A stretch of DNA of 41,896 bases from Chara braunii (lineage: Eukaryota; Streptophyta; Charophyceae; Charales; Characeae): positions 522,760 to 564,655 of the forward strand of contig BFEA01000237.1 in NCBI GenBank assembly GCA_003427395.1. Reading direction: 5' to 3'. The notes under the pieces are model-generated. The model ran no database searches. It saw only the letters and a list, made by a program, of their open reading frames with translations, and was not told where the DNA came from. The position numbers were made by a program, and so were the translations under genes. This document shows positions 30,679 through 39,748 of this stretch, piece by piece. Position 1 is the stretch's first letter, and every line of letters starts with the position of its first letter.

Positions 30679-30768
30679 NNNNNNNNNNNNNNNNNNNNNN
30701 NNNNNNNNNNNNNNNNNNNNNNNNNNNNNNNNNNNNNNNNNNNNNNNNNNNNNNNNNNNNNNNNNNNN
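30679..30768. other. Assembly gap (90 N)
   Basis: Run of N that ends directly in a (CT)n microsatellite, so its size is unreliable. Confidence 0.99.

Positions 30769-30860
<92 letters not shown>
30769..30860 (+). repeat. Compound (CT)25(CA)21 microsatellite
   Basis: CT dinucleotides to 30,818, then CA dinucleotides to 30,860, without interruption. A smaller (CA)n lies near 30,970. Confidence 0.98.
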
Positions 30861-30862
<2 letters not shown>

Positions 30863-31058
30863 ATCATTAATATGCTTTGTTGTTTCAGTAATTCCTGATC
30901 AGCCACGTGGCCCAATCACAATGAGCGCATCGGCTAACTGCATGCACAGGCGCAGACTTCTCCCTCTCTCACACACACACATATACATCCATATAGTAGT
31001 AGTGTACAATTCCGTGTTCTAACGATAGATTCATTCGATTTTGCTCATCCTATTGATG

Positions 31059-31277
31059 AAAGTAGCGGGAGGCCAGTCGCGTGGTTGGAGACTTACCTGT
31101 TGCGTTCTTTCTTCGTCGTCGCCGTCACCGTCTGCTCGACGCTCCCCGATCCTTCACGATGTGCGACATACTGTGACTATAGCACGGGGCCCGATAGGTA
31201 TAAGCTCGCATCTCGTCATGATGGGCAGCTCACCGGGACTACATTTGCTTATGGCAATCAGCGGAGACATGGCGAGG
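31059..31277 (+). CDS. Candidate exon, signal-peptide-like start
   Basis: One frame reads LLRSFFVVAVTVCSTLPDPS followed by CATYCDYSTGPDRYKLASR and DGQLTGTTFAYGNQRRHGE. It then meets a good plant-type splice donor (GAG|GTGAGT at about 31,272-31,280). A hydrophobic start followed by a Cys-containing, ordinary-complexity stretch and a donor site is what a first coding exon of a secreted protein would look like. No ATG is in that frame at the start, though one lies upstream in another frame (31,056). After the donor the frame stays open to 32,200 only because the DNA is pyrimidine-rich. No family recognised. Confidence 0.22.
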
Positions 31278-31279
31278 TG

Positions 31280-32060
31280 AGTATCGTCCCTTCCTCTATC
31301 CTCCTCCTACTCCTTCTTCCTCTTTTTCTTCTTCTTCTTCTTGTTCTTTCTTCTTCTTCTTCCCTCCTCCTTCTTCTTCTTCTATTCCCTTTCTCCTCCT
31401 CCTTCACGACATTCTCCTCCTTCCTCTGGCAATTCTGTTTTTCCCGCTCGCTGCCATCCCGTTGCTTTCATCGCGTGATTTCTCTGCTGCTCCTGCACGC
31501 CATCTTTGTACTTGCCTGCTTGCGCTACTCCCCGTTGCCATCTCCGTCGGTAGCGCGTGCACTACCCCGTTGCTTCCACTTCGCGGCCATCTTCTTTTCT
31601 CGAGCGTGTGTAGCCCTCGTTTTTTCGATCCTTCGTGCACGCACTCCTGCACACTTTACTCCTCTCTCCTTCTTCCCCTTCTCTCTATCTCCTTCTTCTT
31701 CTCCTCCTCCTTCGCCTCGATTCTGCATACTTCCTCTCCGCTCACGATGCTTCTTTCTGGTTGCGCCTTCACTCCCTTTTCTGCGCGATAGCCACCCCCC
31801 CCTTTTCTCTCTCTTCTCCCCACACGTTCTCATTCCTTTGCCCGATTTCCTCCCTCGTGTTCACTTCCCTCCGTTGCGCAGTCGACTTTCTCCCACTCTC
31901 GTTCACTCCCTTCTCACTTTCCTTGCGCTTCTTCCCCATTCCTTCTCGCGGTCCATCTCTGCCCTCTTATGTTTTCTTTCCGCGCGCACTTTTTTCCGAC
32001 TACTGCTACACCCGCGAGATCGCCCTCTTCCTCGCTTCGCCTACGCGCGCGCCATAGTCA
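31280..32060 (+). repeat. Pyrimidine-rich (CTT/CCT) region
   Basis: C/T-dominated strand with TTC and TCC triplet runs (31,300-31,410) that continues less purely to about 32,000. The long frames in it (Leu/Ser/Phe/Pro-rich on +, Arg/Lys/Glu/Gly on -) follow from composition. Confidence 0.75.
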
Positions 32061-32730
32061 CATGCCAGTGCATGCACCACCGCAAGCTGCTCACGTGCAT
32101 TGTGTTCCTCCTCGCCGCTCTCTCGAGGGTGCGAGCCGGTATCGAGCGGGCCAAGGCCGAGACCCTATATCAACACCCCGAGGGAATGAACCTTCCCTAG
32201 GTTCCACGGCAGATTCATTGATGCAGACGAGTCTCGTGAAGTACGAGATCGGTAAGAAAGAAAAAAAAAGAAAAAAATTAACAACAACAACAACCAGAAC
32301 AATAGTAATAATAAATAAAAAAAGAATCTAACTTTAACTAACGAAAATAAAATAAAATAAAAGAACAGAATCTAACTACTAACTGTCTGCACATGCTAAG
32401 TGTCATACCTCCGGTACACTCGATTCCAACTGATTAACTCTAACTAACTCTACTATTGAGGTCGAGGGTTCAAGCCCCGGCCGCTCGAAACCGGGCAAAA
32501 CAAAAGCAGAGCTCCTTTTCAAAAAAGAACTAACTTAGGGTCAGGCAGATTCGATCCCTGAGTGCGTTACTTAACAGTTTGTACCCAAACCTATTAAGCT
32601 AGCTCCTACTTCGGTTAGAAGAGAAGTTGCTCAGGTACATACCAAGTAGTGCGGCTCGGTTCGCCTAATGACCCAAACCCAATTCTAAGCCTGTGTGTGC
32701 GCACACTTGCTGGTCTGCGTGCCCGTCTGA
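32061..32730. other. Mixed intergenic with tRNA-like scraps
   Basis: Contains a frame ending in SLVKYEIG at a donor-like G|GTAAGA (32,251), A-rich DNA (32,258-32,360) and a B-box-like 'gagggttcaagcccc' (32,464-32,478). A further 'cagattcgatccctg' (32,546-32,560) follows. These last two look like decayed tRNA-derived repeats; neither has a clear A-box. Confidence 0.4.
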
Positions 32731-32733
32731 GTG

Positions 32734-33066
32734 TTTGTCGGCTTGAGTGTGTGTGTGACCCGCAAGGGCACTTGGTTGATCGGAAGGCCTAAAGGGCCGG
32801 TACTTACCTCTAATCGTGACGTTGAGGGTTGCAGCGGGGAAAATACTCAAGCGGCGGGAGAAAGAGGTCCGCGGCAGCAGAAAAACAATCAAGTAGCAGG
32901 TAGGCCGGTATCACACCAAGTAAAGGTAGATGCGCCGAGTACTCGAGATGCCAAGCAGAAGAAGACAAAGTTTGACAATTTCATAGGCCCAGTACTGGTA
33001 GGTAGACAAGTACCAACCCAAGTCAAAGTGCGTGTTGTAGATGTACCTGACACATTACTAACCTAA
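32734..33066 (+). CDS. Hypothetical coding-like ORF with internal repeat
   Basis: The frame is hydrophilic, non-repetitive at the DNA level and rich in Lys, Gln and Arg. It ends in a stop at 33,064. Two related phrases occur: GRPVSHQVKVDAPST and GRQVPTQVKVRVVDVPDT, suggesting an ancient internal duplication. There is no ATG near its start, so it would have to be an internal or last exon, or a fragment. A nucleic-acid-binding or gag-like role cannot be shown. It lies antisense to the LTR element. Confidence 0.28.
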   Translation, partial: FVGLSVCVTRKGTWLIGRPKGPVLTSNRDVEGCSGENTQAAGERGPRQQKNNQVAGRPVSHQVKVDAPSTRDAKQKKTKFDNFIGPVLVGRQVPTQVKVRVVDVPDTLLT

Positions 33067-33071
33067 TCAAC

Positions 33072-33528
33072 CCCTCGATCGAAAAGGTCGAGGGTATCAT
33101 TACCGATTCTAACCATCACAGCGCGCGTCATAACAATGCGCGCGCATACTCTCGAAACTTTCTACACCGATTTGTCCCGCGGCCTCAATGGCCGAGGAAA
33201 TTGTTTCAAGTGTCATGCTAAACCGCGCACACCCTTTTTCATTTCAGACCGGCCCCGCCGTCGTAGCCGATGTCATTGCTGTATCGACTGCAAAAGAATG
33301 GGCAAATACCCCTGTAAGGGTATTTGGTCGGACAGTCTTCCCAGACCCTATTAAGCGACGTCCCCGTCGCTAGGGGCGTTTATCACGATCATTCATGCAA
33401 TTTCCCCTTATATCATTTTTCCAAGGTCAAATCAACTGATAAAATATGAAATGATCGATAACATCACTAGACAGATGATACAATACAAAACAATACATGT
33501 ACTTCTCTTTTCTTTTTGAAAGAGAAGT
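33072..33528. repeat. Cluster of five perfect short hairpins
   Basis: CCCTCGA/TCGAGGG (33,072-33,094); GCGCGC/GCGCGC (33,121-33,143); CAAATACCC/GGGTATTTG (33,303-33,326); AGCGACG/CGTCGCT (33,354-33,371); ACTTCTCTTT/AAAGAGAAGT (33,501-33,528). Loops are 4 to 11 bases. Confidence 0.7.
33188..33373 (+). CDS. Hypothetical small ORF, 61 codons
   Basis: ATG in a favourable plant context (CAATGGCC). The predicted protein starts MAEEIVSSVMLNRAHPF and ends in a basic tail, FPDPIKRRPRR. It is of ordinary composition and about 120 bp downstream of the previous coding-like frame. Two of the five local hairpins fall inside it. An overlapping +frame (33,136-33,354) is Cys/Arg-rich but its cysteines do not match the retroviral zinc-knuckle spacing. 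Function unknown; may be part of the same unrecognised gene or element as 32,734-33,066. Confidence 0.28.
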   Translation: MAEEIVSSVMLNRAHPFSFQTGPAVVADVIAVSTAKEWANTPVRVFGRTVFPDPIKRRPRR

Positions 33529-33639
33529 TAAATCCCCTTTCCCAAAATAAGGCGCATCATTGTTAAGTGAATAGCCAAATCCGAGTCCCGAGATTGAGAT
33601 GTGGTCAAGATTCGCATTGCCTCCCTTGATATATTCTAC

Positions 33640-33712
33640 CATTGTCGGAATTCTAACCCGGGTCTCCCACATACCGAAACTCCCAAACCAAACTTAATGA
33701 ACCAATGGTGGG
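33640..33712 (-). repeat. tRNA-like (SINE head-like) sequence
   Basis: On the minus strand, 'tggttcattaagtttggt' (A-box-like) is followed about 30 bases on by 'gacccgggttagaattcc' (B-box-like). Sequence downstream to about 33,500 could be the body and ends at the ACTTCTCTTT hairpin. Both boxes are diverged and no second copy is in the window. Confidence 0.35.
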
Positions 33713-35444
33713 AATACGGAATCTGTACTACAACGATGAAAATGATCAAGAGAGTCAATGATAATTTTTTCCATACCTTTAGACTTTTTCCCAGACCCTC
33801 GTTGGTTGTCTGTAGAGCCAGAGAATCTGACCTTTTGGACGCGAGTCTCAACCAAACCATATTACCGTCCCACCTGAAGTATAATGCGAGGGGATCGACA
33901 ATCTTGGTCTTAACGCACCACAGTCCGGTTGATCAGGTCAGATCTGCCGCCCACGGTGTTGTTATATTAACAGTGGTCCCCATATCGGTTGCGCAATGAC
34001 GGGTTAATCGTACCATCAAAATTTTGATATATTTCAAAAGACTACATTCGACCCTTACGGTAACTACCTGAGTCGATTCCCGCATTAGGGTGGCCACCCC
34101 TCAGGTTTAAACTTCAGGCCAAAATCGAAAGGTCCGCTGCCTGGTTATACTTGGTCAGCAACCCACGCTGGGAGTTACGTCCCAACGATGCCAATTTTTC
34201 ACCATAGGCTTGGTAATTTGAATCCTTCAGACTGACCTCCTGAAATGGATGAACGATGTTCAATTCAATATATATATATAAAAAATCATCATCAAAATAT
34301 TTTAATCCTTGTAAGGTTGTCACTTCGTGGATGAACGATGTTAACTCAAAACCATAAAAAATAAAATTTCATCGTCCAGGTTGCCACTAAGTGGATGAAC
34401 AAGGACCACCGTCACGTTGCCATTTCGGGGTCGTGTCCTCCAAGTCTCGATCACATCTCGGTCAGACACACGTCTCGGGGATCTTTTAAAATATACAGAA
34501 TTGTCTCATATCCCAAATGAAAATATTGGCTTCCACTTTACCATCCATGCAAATATATCTTTCAAAATATCACCATTCCCGATTGAGTTCTCATTTGGAT
34601 ATCACTAACTTATCTCAGACTAACCCCATAGAGGAATGAGCGACGCCTTTTCAAAACATCTCTTCGTGTTTGCCCAATTATATTAATGACATGAGGGTCC
34701 AGAATAATTCTAAGATTTAAAACTCAATTTTGGTCGCCATCATACCGACTCCTGAGGTTTTGCCTTCGACAATGTACTGCACGAACGTATGCATAATACG
34801 CGGATCTGAGTATTAAGTTGAAGTTGGTCAAAAGGATTAAACCCTTTCGACGACAATCATTAAAAATCGAACCACACTCCGTCATCCATCTTGATATCTC
34901 AAATGAAGAAACATGTCATAAACAACTCGTTACTATACGCAGGGTTTTTCCCCTGGTTTCATGAAACTTCACAAAACAAGTGTAAATGACATTCTCTTAC
35001 AAAAAAAAAGGAATATAACTTAATATAATAAAAGAAATGTTCGAGACCGTAAGAATAACAAATAATAATTCATACGATACCAAAGTATTCAGTCATACCA
35101 ATTCAAACAAACGTCAACTGCTAACCACATTAATAATGAGAACAATTGTTACAATTGAGACTGCACAAGAACAAATCACAGTGAAGTTACAATGACAATA
35201 ACAACGATGACATAAAATATACTACTCCTTTAGGCTTAATAGGGGTATATCGTGTTGAGGGGTGGTGTAATCCAATCAAAGGATAACATCTCAGATCCGG
35301 AGCCCCGCTTCTAGGACTAAGCCTTACCACATCTCCCTCCAATTCCAGTGTTTGTACCAAGCTAACCTCATCGAGCACAGTCAGACAACCCCATTCACAT
35401 TCATCTAAAGGCCGGTTGGTAAGACCATACCTTGTCAGGGTGCG
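33713..35444. other. Interior of LTR element, no gene recognised
   Basis: Has small (TA)n at 34,268-34,280 flanked by two 'tggatgaacgatgtt' phrases (34,246 and 34,330) and a third 'gtggatgaac' near 34,391, a loose repeat of 60-85 bp. Minus frames at 34,114-34,323 and 35,187-35,378 show no known domain. Confidence 0.45.
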
Positions 35445-35849
35445 ATGGACCCACCTAGCATGAACCTCGCTTGGGCTACCACTCCAACCGTGCTCGGACT
35501 AAGTAGTAGTCGTCTCACTCACTGTCAAAGTTTAAACAAGGCCTTGAACACCTTCCTCCCTTTCGACGATAGTGTAGTCATCTCTCTTGTACAAGGAAAA
35601 ATGACAACACCTCACTATGGACCAGGAACATTGTTCCGGCGTGAGTCTCACTACCGCCTACATGACTTAATTATATCCTTTTTAAGTCTTTCAGATAAAA
35701 GTACCAATCAACATTGCAATTCTCCTAAGGACAGGTTCTGTATGCTGACCTCCTTTGAGATAATTTCTTCTTTTCAAAGGGTGGTCACTCCATTCACCTT
35801 CGATCTCATGCCGAACGTGGATTTCACACAGTTAGTCTATCCTTATTGA
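35445..35849 (+). CDS. Hypothetical ORF, 134 codons
   Basis: ATG start and ordinary composition, but no domain or motif I recognise. It lies antisense to the LTR element, between two short tRNA-like or repeat scraps and element E2. Probably chance; kept because no low-complexity explanation applies. Confidence 0.18.
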   Translation: MDPPSMNLAWATTPTVLGLSSSRLTHCQSLNKALNTFLPFDDSVVISLVQGKMTTPHYGPGTLFRRESHYRLHDLIISFLSLSDKSTNQHCNSPKDRFCMLTSFEIISSFQRVVTPFTFDLMPNVDFTQLVYPY

Positions 35850-35923
35850 AGAAAGCAATTCATAAACATATTAAGGTAGACACAAATAGTCATCAAGCGA
35901 TATATATATATATATCGTCAAAT

Positions 35924-36571
35924 AGGGTTGCCTGACCGAACGTTCGGGGGCCCCCGGACTGGCCCCCGAACGTTCGGGCGTTCGGGGTGCCGTTCGGGGG
36001 CCGAACACCTCCAGGTTCGGCCCCCGCCAAAAACATTTTCAGGGCATAAATATAAGTTTTTTTCTCTGAGTTTTTTTTCTGTGAGTTCTCTACAATGTAG
36101 CCTACACGCCTATAAATTTTGAAGTCATTCTGCTAAGCCAAAAAAACATTAAAAATCGTCAACGATGGGGGTGTCAAAACGTGCTCGCCCACTCACTATT
36201 TTGTTTTTTTTCACTTTTAACTTTTTGTCTTCATTTTATTTCGGCGCCTAAAAAAAATTATTATTTAAAAAAAAAAAAATTAATGAGTTATTGATTATGT
36301 AAACTACACATCTGTAAATTTTCAGGGCATTTGTCGATGCGAGACAATAATTAAAAATCGGGAAAGATGGCGGTGTCGAAAAAGTGTTGGCACACTCACT
36401 CATTTTAATTCTCTTTTTATTTTTTTTATTTTTATCATAGTGTTTTTTTTTCTGTATTTGATTTTTAATTCAAATTTGGTAAAGAATTTGGATGTAGTGC
36501 CCAGGCAAATGTTGTTTAGTTTATTTTTTTCAATAAAATATTTTATTTTCGGAATTTGTTGATTTTTTTTT

Positions 36572-36605
<34 letters not shown>

Positions 36606-36706
36606 CCCGCGTTCGGCCCGAACGGCCGAACGCCTTCCGAAGGGGTCCCGCACGTTCGGGCATTCGGGTTAGGGCGTTCGTCCCGTCCCGAACGCCGGTA
36701 ACCCTG
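35924..36706 (+). mobile_element. CCGAACGTTCGG element E2, complete
   Basis: Bounded by (TA)n on both sides. The ends read AGGGTTGCC on the left and GGTAACCCT on the right, an imperfect terminal inverted repeat. The left GC-rich end has the palindrome CCGAACGTTCGG at 35,936-35,947 and 35,966-35,977. The right GC-rich end (36,606-36,700) has CGTTCGG/CCGAACG words. Two direct units of about 202 bp follow the left end, with core AAAAATCG(T/G) starting at 36,151 and 36,353. Then comes the block 'caaatttggtaaagaatttg' (from 36,471) shared with the CTACCAG elements, and a long T-run. About 783 bp, non-coding. Nested in the LTR element, so it inserted later. Confidence 0.72.
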
Positions 36707-36722
36707 TATATATATATATATA

Positions 36723-39700
36723 TCGTCACAAACAGATATATATAACAAGTTCAAACTTTGCTCAACAAGAAACAAGACGTACACTCATACGTTACTTGAA
36801 ACATATTCATTCCTACATACATTCAGTGATACCCATTCATACACATTTACCATAGTGAGAATGAATAGTTTCATCACTCTTTATATAATATTGTAATTTC
36901 ATAATTTTGATAACCCTCAAGTGGACTCTCTCATATTCTGATCATATTGAGTATCGTATTAAGTAGATAGTCTCATATTCATCTTTTTCCATGCTACAAT
37001 TTTCAATACTTAACTAATCGACAAAGTTTTAGTCTATTCATATAACTTTAAGAACCAGATAAATATAGTTAGACTCTTCACGTAATGACTTCTAATGTTG
37101 ATTCACTATCATACTCTACATATACAATCTCAAATGGATACCTATTTTTCAAGTAGATGATCTAATATTACGTTCGCTATACTTCATCCCTAATTATTAA
37201 TCGGTTACTAATTGGGTGACGAAATAGTCAGTTTATGTTTCATGAACTTCTAAGGGTTAAATTACACTTCCAATAAGCAACCCTATCAATCAGACTCTAT
37301 GTCATATCAGCATAATATTTTAGTTAGATCCCTATTAAATAGTTGACCTCTCAACTGTCAAGGCAACGACTCACAATATCACTCAATTTATTCTATTTAT
37401 CTATTCACATCATCACACAATATGGTTATTATCGGTTTTCTAAGGCTACAATATCATATATATCTCAAGCTTGTCTTTTTCAAAATAGATGTTAAATGCC
37501 AAGACTCCTTTGTCTTTTGACAGAACCTAATATACAATCGTTCACTACCCCCTAAATGCACCTATCATACAGAAGCGCCTGACTATTTACAACTTCACGA
37601 ACTAGTTAAATCCTTAAGTAAATATCTTCATCATAAGACCATATTAAGTGAAACATTGGATATGACAATTATCTCGAAACAAAAATGATGGATTTAAATG
37701 TAACCTAATACGACCTCAAAAGTTAGACAACTGTCGAGTGACCGAGTCTATTATGACCTATATCATGTAGCTTCAAGAACTTTGATGATCTAGTTAGATT
37801 ATGTAAGCTATGATTAACAGGGTTAGTTTAATTTATAGTCTTGTACTCAGACTCTAAGACAAACGACCTAACTAACTCACATAACCTTCAAGTAGGTAGC
37901 CTAACAGCTATATTTTGTCCAAGGTTCAAGAGGTCTATCATCAAACTCCAAGAAGGAATTTTAACATTACAGATCATCTCCTTTACCCTACCTTAGTAGG
38001 TTCATTTCTCGTCACTCAGAAAGAGGTACTATAATGGCATTGAGGAGATTAATTCCCTCTTATACTCCTGACAGCGACCTAGCGGATTCAAGTTTTATTA
38101 GAACAAGCGCTTCAGTCAGGCTAGTTGAGGATAAGCGACATCTGAACTCACTATGGTCGAAGTTGAGGCATCATGGTTAGTCATCGGGTCGCTCATAACC
38201 AAAGTCCGAGGAGATAGGACGTGCTCACGAGAGGTAGACGTTACGATCTAGTACTCCAATTTACTCTAATAATCTCAGCTTATTATGAACAATCATGATG
38301 CTACAACTATCATAATAGATTTAAAACACATTGAGGATATACCTAGGATAGTAAGCAGGAGATAGAGTGTCATCCTACTTGGAGATCCGTCAATGACATT
38401 CTAGATTAAGCAATAGATAAAAGACCTATCAAGATAATAATTCAAACAGGTGACAAGACTCAGATCAAGGCAAAAGATAACATCAAAGATGATTAGTAAA
38501 CTTGCATACGGTTGGTTTGAAAGCATATGAACATAATATTACCGAGATCATCCTCCGTCGGAACTGACAATGTTGCTTATAGTCTAATAGGAATATAATA
38601 TAACAGCTTATTGCTAGCATGGACGTTCAACTGATGATTTAAACAGAGCTGGATAAAGACGTAGAAATCACACGATGTGTTGAACCGTGACAACATGACT
38701 CGATGACATAAAGAATTATGCTTCATCCCGTAGTTGCAACATCTCTCATATCATGTTTTGATGACTATCATGCCACCCTCTTCTAAAGGTTCCCCCCTTT
38801 CATCCTTGCATCCTCAATCCAACTCTTTGCTACTGACTCGCTTGACACAAAGAGATCACAATGGTCATAAGGCATAAGAGTGTAAAATAATCATATGATT
38901 GAGTGCTCCTTATTTCGTATATAAACTCAGGGAGAAGACAATTAAGTTACTCGTAGCGATCCCTTCTAAATAATTACGCGCGAAAAGAATCATGCACCAG
39001 GACCCATGAGCCTTACAGTATACACGTTATCTCGTTGACCCAACAACCGGTACAAACCAAGGATGTAGAGGGTTCCCTTCCTGGTAAGGTGGTAAGCAAA
39101 GCACTGAATAGACAGTTCAATTAGACAAGGAACGAAATTCCGTCATAACCCTTACAACTTAGATATGACTAAAGGGATACAGAAAAGAAAGTCGTTAAAA
39201 AGTAAAGTTGACGAAGTCAGTGTACACTAAACTAAAGATAAATAGAATAGTTAGTCACGCACCTACCTCTCCTTGACCCTTGAAAATTTTTAAGAGTATC
39301 AATGCAGTCGTTAATTTTTTAACTACTTAAGTTGATACAAGCGGTTATACGGACGAATGTCTCTTGTATGTAAACTGAAGGAAGGATCCAACATACACAT
39401 ATATCTCCCTAAAGTCGTTTACTAACCTAACTTCTAACTACTATGTAACATTATCACTTTTACTGACTAACATAGACTTCTAACTACCCTATACCTTAGT
39501 TCGTTCCCCTAAGGACGTTGGTAGGTAGTTGAAGTCCCTAACAACATGACCCTTATAGGTACTATCGTTATAATTGCACACCTTTTCAAACGCATCACAT
39601 CTATTCGACACAATTTCTACCCACATATCACAGACTATATCAGTTTGATTAAAGATTGTCGTTTTGTCGTGATCATCGTCTTACCATACCCGAGTTCGTT

Positions 39701-39728
39701 CACTGAGGACCTCGGTTGGAAAGCGAGA
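36723..39728. other. AT-rich interior of LTR element, non-coding
   Basis: About 3 kb directly downstream of the primer binding site on the element's strand, where gag would normally lie. There is no frame over 60 codons on the minus strand. The region is AT-rich with few CG dinucleotides, as expected for an old, heavily deaminated or primarily non-coding interior. Confidence 0.6.
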
Positions 39729-39746
39729 TCCCCGGCAACGACGCCA
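39729..39746 (-). promoter_or_regulatory. Primer binding site, tRNA-Asp type
   Basis: The plus strand reads TCCCCGGCAACGACGCCA, which differs at one base from the 3' end of plant tRNA-Asp (…TCCCCGGCAACGGCGCCA, from memory). On the minus strand this is the complementary 18-base primer site starting TGGCG, two bases after the CA end of the 5' LTR. The left LTR has no such site beside it, as expected for a 3' LTR. Confidence 0.85.
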
Positions 39747-39748
39747 CC

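Noticed and set aside
30465-30915. Frames across the second gap with Leu-Ser or Thr-His runs
   Set aside because: N gap plus (CT)n(CA)n microsatellite.
31280-32200. Remainder of the 371-codon plus frame
   Set aside because: Kept open by C/T-rich DNA; Leu/Phe/Pro/Ser/Arg bias with no domain.
33136-33354. Cys-rich frame as a gag zinc knuckle
   Set aside because: Cysteine/histidine spacing does not fit CX2CX4HX4C.
33601-33999. 132-codon plus frame
   Set aside because: It passes through the tRNA-like sequence (NSNPGLPHTE is a typical translation of a SINE head) and has no other support.
35405-35450. tRNA-like 'ggccggttggtaagac' segment
   Set aside because: A-box resemblance only; no matching B-box or acceptor stem seen.
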